Source of the DNA: Vitis vinifera
Lineage: Eukaryota > Streptophyta > Magnoliopsida > Vitales > Vitaceae
DNA length: 64,000 nucleotides
NCBI RefSeq assembly: GCF_030704535.1
Contig: NC_081807.1
Coordinates: 2,397,001 to 2,461,000, forward strand
Direction of reading: 5' to 3'
This document shows positions 24,182-34,792 of this stretch, piece after piece (the first letter of the stretch is position 1; every line of letters starts with the position of its first letter). The translations under genes were made by a program, and so were the position numbers. Under the pieces are notes generated by a model that saw only the letters and a program-made list of their open reading frames with translations, had not been told where the DNA came from and did not search any database.

Positions 24182-24427
24182 ACCCATGGGCAGCTTATTT
24201 TATTAATCATTCTATGATATTACCTTCTGCTGTTGTCTTATATAAAGATAAGCATGGGCTTTTACAAGTTAAACTAATTGGATGGTGAGTTGGAGAGCTG
24301 GTTGGAGGGAGACATTGCATAAACATCGCCAAGAAAGCAGTTAGATCCAAATCAAAATCATGCTACTGCTCATTGAAAGTTGAAGAGGACGAGATTCCTC
24401 ATGTTTCCTTGCTCCATGATATAAATG
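24182..24427 (+). promoter_or_regulatory. Shared upstream module of copy 7
   Basis: The distal element is degenerate (GACACCCATGGGCAGC at 24,179). The GAGCTGGTTGGAGGGAGACA block at 24,295-24,314 and the TATA-like GATATAAATGG at 24,418-24,428 are kept. Confidence 0.5.
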
Positions 24428-24509
24428 GTGAGGATGGCCAAGGAAGGCTCATTCCAAGGCTGAATTGTACAATCAACTGCTTGGCCCTCTCTTTTCTTAG
24501 GAAGCAAAA

Positions 24510-25406
24510 ATGGCTGCCTCTCTGTTAAATCCCAAAGCCCAGTATCATGCTCGCTCTATTAGCTTACCCTCTAGACCACACCCACTTGTTCCTGAATTTG
24601 ATAAGCATTTGTGCAGATTAAGAACTTCTCAAGCTGCCTCATCATCATCATCAGTAAGTCACAGACTCAGTGGTCTTAAGGATCTGCATGACTGTGTAGA
24701 TGATTTACTTCTGTTGCCACTTACTCAACAGACCCTAGCCCATCACCGCCATGAGAAATGGGTTAATGAGCTGTTGGATGGGTCTCTCAAGCTGTTGGAT
24801 GTGTGTGGCACCGCTAAGGATGCCTTGTTGCAGACAAGGGAACATGCAAATGAACTTCAATCAAGTCTGAGAAGAAGGCGGGGAGGCCAAAATGGGATCT
24901 CAACTGAGGTTGGAGAATATTTAACCTCTAGGAAGAAGGTAAAGAAGGCAATGCACAAAGCCCTAAGGAATCTGAAGAGCATGGACAACAAGAGCAGATT
25001 CTCTCCCTTGAACAAAGACCCTGAGACTCTCTCCATGGTTAGCATGTTAAGGGAGGTAGAAGGAGTCACTCTCACAGTGCTTGAATCTTTGTTGTCCTCG
25101 ATAGCAGGGGAAGCAGCAAGATCTAAACCAAGTAGTTGGTCTGTGGTCTCAAAACTGATCCACCACAAGCGTGTGGTATGTGAGGAGGCAGCAGGAGATC
25201 TCAGTGAATTTGAAAAGGTGGATTGTTCATTGTTCACCCTCATTGGCCACAAGACGAAATCTGTTAACCAGATTCACATTGATACCATACAAAATGCATT
25301 AGGAAAATTGGAATCAAGTATTGAAGATCTTGAAGAAGGGATAGAGTTCCTATCAAGGCATTTAATCAAAACCAGGGTGTCTTTCCTCAACATCCTCAGC
25401 CACTAG
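24510..25406 (+). CDS. DUF241 protein, array copy 7
   Basis: 298 residues, intact, single exon. The leader is MAASLLNPKAQYHARS; the N-terminal block ends RTSQAASSSSSVSHRLSGLKDLHDCVDDLLLLPL. The middle has WVNELLDGSLKLLDVCGTAKDALLQTREHANELQSSLRRRRGGQ and SRKKVKKAMHKALRNLKSMDNKSRF. The end is SSIEDLEEGIEFLSRHLIKTRVSFLNILSH. Together with copies 8, 9 and 12 it forms a right-array subgroup (SQAASSSS, SHRL, LRRRRGGE). The 3' UTR motif is at 25,459-25,490. Function unknown. Confidence 0.9.
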   Translation: MAASLLNPKAQYHARSISLPSRPHPLVPEFDKHLCRLRTSQAASSSSSVSHRLSGLKDLHDCVDDLLLLPLTQQTLAHHRHEKWVNELLDGSLKLLDVCGTAKDALLQTREHANELQSSLRRRRGGQNGISTEVGEYLTSRKKVKKAMHKALRNLKSMDNKSRFSPLNKDPETLSMVSMLREVEGVTLTVLESLLSSIAGEAARSKPSSWSVVSKLIHHKRVVCEEAAGDLSEFEKVDCSLFTLIGHKTKSVNQIHIDTIQNALGKLESSIEDLEEGIEFLSRHLIKTRVSFLNILSH

Positions 25407-26800
25407 CTGAAAAAATGCATATTACAGTGTTATGGGCAATGGCCTATTAATTTTTGCATACTTGTACATGAATGAGAAATACAAATACAACTTTTTCTTT
25501 TTCATTCTAAATATTCTCCAATGCAAAATCTCTTTTGTTTCTTTTCCATGTGTTGTATGAACCTGCCTCTCAGGAAGGCGAGGAATCCACTTAGAAGGCA
25601 TTCATGGTTTATGCCTAAGGAAAAATTTCCACCATGGATGAACTCAACTTTATAAGGAAAACATTGGCATAGTATTTTGCCAATGAATGAGGGGAGGAAC
25701 AATAGCGCACTTTAGCTTTTACACAGAGGGACATGGTGAGGAAAGGGATTTCAATTTGTATCAGAACTTGAGCCATCTTCAGTTCTGCATTATTTGGTTA
25801 TAGACAAATTCCCCAGAATCATCCAGAGTACAAACTTGATTATGCAGGAACTTGGAAAATGAAACTACTCATATTTCAGTTCCACATGGGCCAATTATTT
25901 CAACAAAAGATCAAAATTTACAAATATATGATGCACAAGATGCTCTCTGAGGGAAATTTGATCTTTTATGTCATGCTATTGCTCTTGATAAATTAGAGGT
26001 AATGGCTTTTGACACAAAACATGAATAGGCCAAAAGCTTGACAGTTTCATTATCAAATTCTTTTAGGCTTGTAGGAGCATTGTTGAGGAGGATACAAATT
26101 TTCAAATTGCAGGCTTGATTAACTCCCTCACCGTTTGATCTGTTTAGGCGTCAGATCAATACGGACGTGGAGAATCCTTGGATAAGAAGGTCCTCTGCAT
26201 TACTAATTATGATTCCTGGAAATTTTTTGAATGGGTTAATGTTGATGCTGGGTTGTTTGCACTCGGTATTTTAACTGTCCTGTAGGTGAGGCAAGAAATT
26301 TAGGTGAGGAGTGCCATAAAACAGAGCGCCGCCCCTTCTCGACATCCGGAACCATTGGCAGCAAAAGCCAAAGGCCTGCACATAGCTCAAGTATCAGCCA
26401 TTAGCATCCACATTTAATTTCTACCCAAAAAAAATGCCTGTTCAAATGCCAAAGTGCCATAGTCTGATTCTCTTGGCATGTGATTTCTATTCACATGCCA
26501 CACTGCCATTCAATGCTATAGCAACACAAAGAAATGAAGGACAGATTACAAGAGAAATCAGTGAGTCAGACCACTTGTCCTCTGGGGAGATGCTAGCCCA
26601 GGTGGGCAATAGGCATCAGCTCAATGCTCTTTTTTGTGACTATCAGTATTCACATTGGTACACAGTATGAGATATATTCTTCACGTGTAGCTGTATGTTG
26701 CACACAATTATTGCAGAAAAAGAAAAAATGTGTATATGTACATGGGGAAAATCAGGGGGTTGGTTTTGTTAATTGTATGAGGAAACCATCACTCACAATG
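25407..26800. other. Right-array spacer 2
   Basis: It includes 25,550-26,330, which recurs with changes at 34,930-35,460 (CCACTTAGAAGGCATTCATGG, CATCCAGAGTA, TTATCAAATTCT landmarks), and the shared segment at 26,335-26,800 (TCGACATCCGGAACCATTGG, TTAGCATCCACATTTAATTT, GTCCTCTGGGGAGATGCT). No gene is seen. Confidence 0.55.
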
Positions 26801-26810
26801 CCACTCGTGG
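26801..26810 (+). promoter_or_regulatory. Distal palindrome-like element of copy 8
   Basis: A perfect CCACTCGTGG followed by GCTGC, as before other copies. It is now separated from the rest of the copy 8 upstream module by the retrotransposon that begins 36 bp downstream. Confidence 0.55.
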
Positions 26811-26846
26811 GCTGCTTAGTTTAGCAGCTATTTTATGATAACACCT

Positions 26847-27187
26847 TGTTGAGAGTTATGCCTTAGTAGCTGCTGAGGGAAAGGCTGAAATAGTCAACCA
26901 CATGCAATTGAAGTCAACGAGATTACTAGAATGCTGAAGCTATTTTTATGTTTCTGTTTTTGCTGTTGCTATTTTTATGTTTTTTTCTTTTAAGTTAAAT
27001 TCTGATGCTATTTTGTAGGAGGTAGTTGTTTGTTCAACAAGTAGCTTGATTTGATGCTTTTTTTGAGGTCATATCTGTTACACAATCTGTATAAATTCAG
27101 CCTTATGATCAAATAAAAAGATGAGATCAGTAGCAGCATATCTCTGTTCTCTGTTGCTTGGTGTGTTAACCTCCCCTGCTTCCAACA
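26847..27187 (+). repeat. 5' LTR of the copia element
   Basis: 341 bp, TGTTGAGAG at the start and TTCCAACA at the end, nearly identical to the 3' LTR. AT-rich, with a T-run in the middle. Confidence 0.95.
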
Positions 27188-27190
27188 GTT

Positions 27191-27202
27191 TGGTATCAGA
27201 GC
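27191..27202 (+). other. Primer binding site of the copia element
   Basis: TGGTATCAGAGC, complementary to the 3' end of plant initiator methionine tRNA, three bases after the 5' LTR. This is the standard primer for plant copia elements. Confidence 0.85.
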
Positions 27203-30200
27203 ATTTTTGTCTTGAGGGACCAGTGAGGTGTGTGAGCCTAAACACCATATACCAAACCTGAATCTGAAAACCTTGCAGAAATGGAAGAAGCAAGCTTCAC
27301 AGCAGCACCACCAGTCTTCAATGGAGAAAATTACCAAACTTGGGCTGTCAGGATGACTGTTCATCTACAGGCTCTTGATGTCTAGGAAGCGATAGAGGAA
27401 GATTATGAAATTTCTCCACTTGGAGCCAATCCAACTGTGGCACAGATGAAAAACCATAAGGAGAAAAAGACGAGGAAGGCTAAGGCCAAGGCTTGCTTAT
27501 TTTCTGTAGTCTCACCATTAATTCTCACCAGAATCATGCAACTTGAATCTGCTGCAGAAATCTGGAAGCATCTACGGGAAGAATATCAAGGCAATGAAAG
27601 AGTCAGAAATATGCAGGTGATGAATCTGATTCGAGAATTTGAAATGGTGAGGATGAAGGAGTCTCAAACCATAAAAGATTATGCAGAACAACTTCTTACC
27701 ATAGCAAACAAGGTGAGGTTGCTAGGTAAAGAGTTGTTCAAAAAAATTTTGTCACACTTCCTGAAAAATATGAAGCTACAATTTCTTCTTTGGAAAACAC
27801 AAAAGATTTGTCAAGTATCACCTTGGCAGAACTACTAAATGCTTTACAAGCTTTGGAACAAAGAAGACTCATGAGGCAAGGAAGTTCTGTAGAAGGAGCT
27901 TTTCAAGCAAAGACACAGACCAATGAAGGCAACACAAGAAGGAGGAAGAACAAAAAGAACAACAATAAGCCAAGCAACAACAACAATCAAAAAACTGGAA
28001 CCTATCCACCCTGTCCTCATTGCAAGAAAACAAATCATCCTCAACAAAAATGTTGGTGGAGACCAGATGTGAAATGCAACAAATGTGGTAGACAGGGACA
28101 CATAGAAAGGATCTGTAGAACTCAGCAGCAGCAGGGAGAAACCAATGTAGCAGCTGAACAATACCGGGAGGAGCAACTATTTTCAACAACATGTTTTGCA
28201 AACAGAAGCACCTTTGAAAGCTGGCTCGTGGACAGTGGTTGCACAAACCACATGACATATGATCAAGATCTCTTTAGGGAGATTGATAGGACAACTATTT
28301 CCGAAGTCAGAATTGGAAATGGTGAGTATATTCTAGTAAAAGGTAAAGGAACAGTAGCTATTGAAAGCCTAACAGGTTTAAAGCTCATTTCTGATGTTTT
28401 GTTTGTGCCTGACATTGACCAAAATCTGCTAAGTGTTGGACAGCTTGTTGAGAAAGGGTTTAAAGTTTGTTTTGAAGACAAAAATTGCATAATCAAGGAT
28501 GCTGAAGGCAGAGAGGTGTTCAACATAAAAATGAAAGGCAAAAGTTTTGCCTTGAATATGTTAGAAGATGAGCAAATTGCTATTGCACAACATGAGAACA
28601 ATACAATGCTTTGGCATAAAAGATTAGGGCATTTCCACCACAATGTCGTGCTCTACATGAAGAAGAATCAGATTGTAGAAGGACTCCCTGATTTGGAAGA
28701 AGAACTTCCTATATGTGCAGCCTGTCAATATGGGAAGCAAATAAGACTTCCTTTTCCTCAAAAAGCAGCATGGAAATCAACACAAAAACTACAATTGGTT
28801 CACACAGATGTTAGTGGACCTCAAAAGACACCATTTTTGAAAGGGAGTAAGTACTATATTGCATTTATTGATGACTTCACAAGATTTTGTTGGATTTATT
28901 TTCTCACTTACAAATCTGAGGTTGCTGATGTGTTTTTGAGATATAAGGCCATGGTTGAAAATCAAAGTGAATATAGAATCAAGGTTATAAGGTTGGATAA
29001 TGGTACAGAATATACTTCAGAAAAATTCAACAAATTTTGTGAAGATGCAGGCATAGATCACCAGCTCACTGCACCATACACCCCACAGCAAAATGAGGTG
29101 GTCAAAAGAAAAAATAGAACAATAATGAAGATGACAAGATGTCTTTTGCATGAGAAAGAACTGCCAAAAAGTTTCTGGGCTAAAGCTGCAAATACAACAG
29201 TATTTTTGCTAAATAGACTACCAACAAAAGCATTGCAGAAACAGACACCTTTTGAGGCCTGGTTTGGTTATAAGCCTATGCTAATGAATTTAAAGACCTT
29301 TGGTTGCTTATGTTTCTCTTATGTTCCTCAGGTGAAAAAAGACAAGCTAGATAAAAAGTAAGAACCAGGAATTTTCATTGGATACAGCAGCACCTCAAAA
29401 GCTTACAGAATCTACTTGCCACAAAATAGTAAAATTGTGGTAAATAGAGATGTTAAGTTTTTGGAAATGGAGAAATGGAGCTGGGATGAGCAGAATCAAC
29501 AATATATTGATGAAGATGTTGATGAACTTCTAGTTAGAGGTTTCAGGACACTTTTTGATATTTATCAAAGGTGTAATATAGTTGTTCTTGAACCTGCAGG
29601 GTTTGTTGAAGCTGCTGAAAATAAAAGATGGAGGGTTGTAATGCAGGAGGAGCTAAATATGATTGACAAGAACAACACTTGGGAGCTAGTAGATAGACCT
29701 TCACACAAAAAACCTATTGGGGTTAAGTGGGTTTACAGAACCAAACTCAATTCTGATGGTTCTATAAACAAACATAAAGCAAGGCTAGTTGTCAAAGGGT
29801 ATGCACAAATGTTTGGTGTTGACTTTTAGGAAACCTTTGCACTAGTAGCTCGTTTGGATACAATCAAGATGTTGTTGGCTCTTGCAGCTCAAAGAAAATG
29901 GAAAATTTATCAACTAGATGTGAAGTCAGTATTTTTGAATGGCTACCTGGAGGAAGAGATTTTTGTCGAACAACCAGAAGGTTTTGCTATCAAAGGAAAA
30001 GAAGAAAAAGTATACCTTCTTAAAAAGGCCTTGTATGGGTTAAGACAAGCCCCTAGAGCCTGGTACAGCAGGATTGACACTCACCTGCTAACTTTAGGCT
30101 TTCACAAGAGCTTGAGTGAATTTACACTCTACATTAAGAAGATTGAAGAAGATATATTAATTGTTTCTCTATATGTTGATGATTTGCTTGTAACAGGAAG

Positions 30201-31127
30201 TAATGCAGGGTTTGTGAACAAATTCAAGGCTGAAATGGAGCAGGTCTTTGAGATGACAGACCTAGGTGAGATGTCTTACTTCTTGGGAATGGAAGTACAC
30301 CAGAAGCAAAATGAGATTTTCATCTGCTAACAAAAATATGCCAAAGAAATTCTGAAGAAATTCAAAATAGAGGAATGCAAACCTACATCTACCCCTATGA
30401 ACCAGAAAGAGAAGTTCTGTAAGGAGGACGATGCTGAAAAGGTAGATGAAGGACTTTATCGAAGCATGATTGGATGCTTAATGTACTTGACTGCAACAAG
30501 ACCCGATATAATGCATGTTGTAAGTCTACTTTCGAGATACATGCATTGTGCTAGTGAAATTCATTTCCAGGCAGCAAAGTGTGTGATAAGATATGTTAAA
30601 GGCATTGTGGATTATGGCATTAAGTTCAGTCAAGTTCAAAGTTTCAATTTTCATGGATTTTCTGATAGTGATTGGGCTGGTTGTGTTGACGATATGAGAA
30701 GTACTTCAGGCTGTTGTTTTAGCTTTGGTTCTGGTGTTTTTTCATGGAGTTCAAGGAAGCAAGAAGTCGTGGCTCAATCCACAGCTGAGGCAGAGTATAT
30801 TGCTGCTGTTGCAGCTGTAAATCAAGCCTTATGGCTTAGAAAGTTGCTGACAGATTTGGATATGAAGCAAGAAGTGAGTACAAAGGTGTTTGTAGACAAC
30901 CAAGCCACTATATCTATTGCAAATGATCCAGTTTTTCATGGTAAAACAAAGCACTTCAAGATTAAATTGTATTTTCTGAGGGAAGTACAGAAAGAAGGAG
31001 ATATACAGCTAGTTTACTGCAATACAGAAAGTCAGAATGCAGATATTCTGACTAAAGCTCTTCTAAAATAAGATTTGAGTTTCTACGAGAAAGACTTGGA
31101 GTTTGCAGCTCCTAAGTCAAGGAGGAG

Positions 31128-31469
31128 TGTTGAGAGTTATGCCTTAGTAGCTGCTGAGGGAAAGGCTGAAATCGTCAACCACATGCAATTGAAGTCAACG
31201 AGATTACTAGAATGCTGAAGCTATTTTTATGTTTCTGTTTTTGCTGTTGCTATTTTTATGTTTTTTTTTTTTAAAGTTAAATTCTGATGCTATTTTGTAG
31301 GAGGTAGTTGTTTGTTCAACAAGTAGCTTGATTTGATGCTTTTTTTGAGGTCATATCTGTTACACAATCTGTACAAATTCAGCCTTATGATCAAATAAAA
31401 AGATGAGATCAGTAGCAGCATATCTCTATTCTCTGTTGCTTGGTGTGTTAACCTCCCCTGCTTCCAACA
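31128..31469 (+). repeat. 3' LTR of the copia element
   Basis: 342 bp, differing from the 5' LTR at about five positions, several of them in the central T-run. A purine-rich tract (AAGGAGGAG) lies immediately before it. Confidence 0.95.
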
Positions 31470-31676
31470 CACCTTCTAGTGTTACGTTATGTAAAGATAA
31501 GCATGGGGTTTTACAAGTTAAACTAATTGGATGGTGAGTTGGAGAGCTGGTTGGAGGGGGACATTGCATGAACATCACCAAGATAGCATTTAGATCCAAA
31601 TCAAAATCATGTTAGTGCTCATTGAAAGTTGAAGAGGATGAGATTCCTCATATCTCCTTGCTCCATGGTATATATG
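31470..31676 (+). promoter_or_regulatory. Proximal upstream module of copy 8
   Basis: It starts at the CACCT target duplication and continues TCTAGTGTTACGTTATGT as before copy 10. It keeps the GAGCTGGTTGGAGGGGGACA block at 31,543-31,562 and the TATA run GGTATATATGG at 31,667-31,677. Only the distal element has been moved 4.6 kb away. Confidence 0.6.
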
Positions 31677-31758
31677 GTATAGGTGGCCAAGGAAGGCAAA
31701 TTGAAAGACTGAATTCTACATTCAACTGCTAGGTCTTCTCTTTTCCCAGGAAGGAAAA

Positions 31759-32639
31759 ATGGCCACAAAAGCCTAGTATCATGTTCGGTCAATCAGCTTG
31801 CCCTCTAGGCCACACCCTCTCATTCCTGAATTTGATGAGCATTTGTGAAGATTAAGAGCTTCTCAAGCTACCTCTTCATCATTATCAATAAACCACAAAT
31901 TGAGTGGACTTAAAGATCTACATGATTGTGTAGATGACTTGCTTCTGTTACCGCTTACTCAACAGACCTTAGCCCAACACCGCCGTGAGAAATGTGTTGA
32001 TGAGCTGTTGGATGGATCTCTTAAGCTGTTGGATGTGTGTGACACTCCTAAGGATGCCTTTTTACAGACAAGGGAACATGCACATGAACTTCAATCAAGT
32101 TGCGAAGAAGGTGGGGAGGTGAAAATGGGATCTCAACTGAGGTTGAGGAATATTTAACCTCTAGGAAGAAGGTAAAGAAGGCAATGCACAAGGCCCTAGG
32201 GAATGTGACGGGCATGGAGAACAAGTGCAGTTTCTCTCCCTTGAACAAAGACCCTGAAACTATCTCCTTGGTTTGCATGTTAAAAGAGGTGGAAACAGTC
32301 ACTCTTACAGTGCTTGAATCTTTGTTGTCCTCAATAGCAGGGGCAGCAGCAAGATCTAAACCAAGTAGCTGGTCTTTGGTCTCAAAACTGATCCACCACA
32401 AGTGTGTCGCTTGCGAGGAAGCAGCAGGATATCTTAGTGAATTTGAAAAGGTGGATAGTTCATTGTGCACACTCATTGGCCACAAGACCAAATCTGTTAA
32501 CCAGATGCCTCTTGATAATGTACAAAATGTATTAGAGAAATTGGAATCAAGTATTGAAGATCTTGAAGAAGGGATAGAGTTCCTATCAAGGCATTTAATC
32601 AAAACCAGGGTGTCTCTCCTCAACATCCTCAACCACTAG
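31759..32639 (+). pseudogene. DUF241 pseudogene, array copy 8
   Basis: The start reads MATKA then a CAG-to-TAG stop, with about six leader codons deleted. A second stop (TGC to TGA) falls in the LCRL block at about 31,847. A one-base loss in the basic cluster at about 32,100 shifts the frame. Both halves on either side (LSGLKDLHDCVDDLLLLPLTQQ onward, and RRWGGENGISTEVEEYLTSRKKVKKAMHKAL to the normal C-terminus LLNILNH) are otherwise clean, so the losses are recent. By eye it is closest to copies 7 and 9. The 3' UTR motif is at 32,687-32,720. Confidence 0.88.
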
Positions 32640-33558
32640 CTGAAAAATGCATAAGACAGTGTCAAGGGCAATGGCCTATTAATTTTTGCGTACTTGTACA
32701 TGGATGAGAAATACAAATACAATTTTTTTCTTTTTCATTCCAAAATTTTCTCCAATACAAAATCAACACTGTTCTTTTGTTTCCTTTCCTTCTATGATGT
32801 ATTATATGAGCTACCATCTCAGTAAGTAAAGGAATCCACTTAGAAGACATTCATGGTTTGTATCTAGGGAAAGATTTCCACTGCGGATGAACTTAACTTT
32901 ATAAAGGAAAACATTAGCAAAGTATTTTGCTACTGTATGGGCATGGAGAATCCTTGGATGAAGAAGGTGCTCTCATTGATAATCTTGATTCTTGGAAATC
33001 CTAAGAAATGGCCAATGTCGATGTTGTGTTGCTTCCACTCAGTATTTTAATTGTCATGCAGGTGGCCATAAACAGAAGTGTCCCTTCTCAACATCCAAAA
33101 CCATTAGCAGCAAAAGCAAAAGGCCAGCACATAACTCAAGCATCAGCCATTAGCATCCACATTTAGTTTCTTCCCAAGAAAAATGCCTGTTCAAATACCA
33201 AAGGGCCATAGCCTAATTCTCTTTAACAGTGATTTCTATTCACATGCCACAGTGCCATTCAATGCTATTGTAGAAACATAAAGGAATAAAAGGAGAGACT
33301 ACAAGAGAAATTAGTGAGTCAGACCTCCTGTCCTATGAGGAGATGCTGGCCCAAGTGGATAGCAAGCATCATTTCAATGCTTGTTCTCATGAACATCAAT
33401 ATTCACATTGGTACACAATATGAGATTAAGTTAGTCTTTACCTGTAGTTGTGTCACACACTTATTGCAGAAAAAGACTGGAAGAAATCTGTATAAATACA
33501 TTGGGGAAATCAGGAGGTTGGTTTTGTTAATTGTATCAGGAAAACATCAATCTCAATG
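32640..33558. other. Right-array spacer 3
   Basis: It has the shared spacer landmarks: CCACTTAGAAGACATTCATGG at 32,837, the TCTCAACATCCAAAACCATTAGC tail at about 33,089, TTAGCATCCACATTTAGTTT at 33,152 and TTCACATTGGTACACAATA at 33,402. No gene is seen. Confidence 0.55.
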
Positions 33559-33800
33559 CCACTCGTGTGCTGCTTAGTTTATCATCTATCTTATGATAAT
33601 AATATCTAGTGTTGCATTAAAGATAAGCATGTGGTTTTAGAAGTTAAATTAATTGGATGGTGAGTTGGATAACTGGTTGGAGGGAGACATTGCATGAACA
33701 TTGCCGAGATAGCATTTAGATCCAAATCAAAATCAGGTTACACTCATTGAAAGTTGAAGAGGATGAGATTCCTCTTGTCTCTTCGCTCCATAATATATAT
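33559..33800 (+). promoter_or_regulatory. Shared upstream module of copy 9
   Basis: CCACTCGTGT at 33,559-33,568 (one base off the consensus), the AACTGGTTGGAGGGAGACAT block at 33,671-33,690 and TAATATATATGG at 33,790-33,801. Confidence 0.55.
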
Positions 33801-33883
33801 GGTATAGGTGGCCAAGGAAGGCTGATTGCAAGGCTGAGTTCTACATTCAACTGCTAGGTCTTCTCTTTCCCTGTGAAGAAAAA

Positions 33884-34792
33884 ATGGCCTACTCTCCTTT
33901 AAACCTGAAAGCCCAGTATCATGTTCGCTCAATCAGCTTACCCTCTAGGCCACACCCTCTCATTCCTGAATTTAATGAGCATTTGTGCAGATTAAGAGCT
34001 TCTCAAGCTGCCTCATCATCATCATCATCATCATCATCAATAAGCCACAGACTGAGAGGCCTTAAAGATCTACATGACTCTGTAGATGATTTGCTTCTGT
34101 TGCCACTTACTCAACAGACCTTAGCCCAACACCGCCACGAGAAATGGGTTGATGAGCTGTTGGATGGATCTCTCAGGCTGTTGGATGTGTGTGGCACTGC
34201 TAAGGATGCCTTGTTGCAGACAAGGGAACATTCACATGAATTACAATCAAGTCTGCGCAGAAGGCAGGGAGGTGAAAATGGGATCGCAGCTGAGGTTGGG
34301 GAATATTTAACTTCGAGGAAGACGGTAAAGAAGGCAATGCACAAGGCCCTAAGGAATCTGAAGGGCATGGAGAACAAAAGCAACTTCTCTCCCTGGAACA
34401 AAGATCCTGATACCATCTCCATTGTTACAATGTTAAAAGAGGCGGAAACAGTAACTCTCACAGTGCTTGAATCTTTGTTGTCCTCAATAGCAGGGGTAGC
34501 AGCAAAATCAAAACCAAGTAGCTGGTCTTTTGTCTCAAAACTGATCCATCACAAGCATGTGGCATGTGAGGAAGCAGCAGGAGATCTTAGCGAATTTGAG
34601 AAGGTGGATGCTGCATTATGCAACCTCATTAGCGGCAAGACTAAATCTCTCAGGCCTGTGCACATTGATGATGTGCAAAACAAGATAGGGAAATTAGAAA
34701 CAAGCATTCAAGGTCTTGAAGAAGGGATAGAGTTCCTATCCAGACATTTAATCAAAACCAGGGTGTCCATCCTCAACATCCTCAGCCACTAG
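33884..34792 (+). CDS. DUF241 protein, array copy 9
   Basis: 302 residues, the longest copy, intact and intronless. The extra length is a Ser run of about nine residues encoded mainly by a TCA microsatellite at 34,012-34,040. The leader is MAYSPLNLKAQYHVRSISLPSRPHPLIPEFNEHL. The middle has WVDELLDGSLRLLDVCGTAKDALLQTREHSHELQSSLRRRQGGENGIAAEVGEYLTSRKTVKKAMHKALRNLKGMENKSNFSPW; the end is LETSIQGLEEGIEFLSRHLIKTRVSILNILSH. The 3' UTR motif is at 34,846-34,876. Function unknown. Confidence 0.9.
   Translation: MAYSPLNLKAQYHVRSISLPSRPHPLIPEFNEHLCRLRASQAASSSSSSSSSISHRLRGLKDLHDSVDDLLLLPLTQQTLAQHRHEKWVDELLDGSLRLLDVCGTAKDALLQTREHSHELQSSLRRRQGGENGIAAEVGEYLTSRKTVKKAMHKALRNLKGMENKSNFSPWNKDPDTISIVTMLKEAETVTLTVLESLLSSIAGVAAKSKPSSWSFVSKLIHHKHVACEEAAGDLSEFEKVDAALCNLISGKTKSLRPVHIDDVQNKIGKLETSIQGLEEGIEFLSRHLIKTRVSILNILSH

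Larger units (their letters stand above)
26847..31469 (+). mobile_element. Ty1/copia LTR retrotransposon, broken but young
   Basis: A 4,623-bp element flanked by the 5-bp target duplication CACCT (26,842-26,846 and 31,470-31,474). It has LTRs of about 341-342 bp beginning TG and ending CA, a methionine-tRNA type primer site after the 5' LTR and a purine run before the 3' LTR. The internal part shows, in order, gag with a CX2CX4HX4C zinc knuckle, protease (DSG), integrase, reverse transcriptase (YVDD) and RNase H. The order protease-integrase-RT-RNase H defines the copia superfamily. It is a fossil: the coding region has roughly five breaks. The LTRs differ at only about five positions, pointing to insertion within the last one or two million years under usual plant rates. 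It sits in the upstream region of DUF241 copy 8, in the same direction. Confidence 0.95.

Noticed and set aside
27260-31080. Open frames inside the copia element as separate host genes
   Set aside because: They are parts of one retrotransposon fossil, shown by the LTRs, primer site, target duplication and domain order, and are covered by a single entry.
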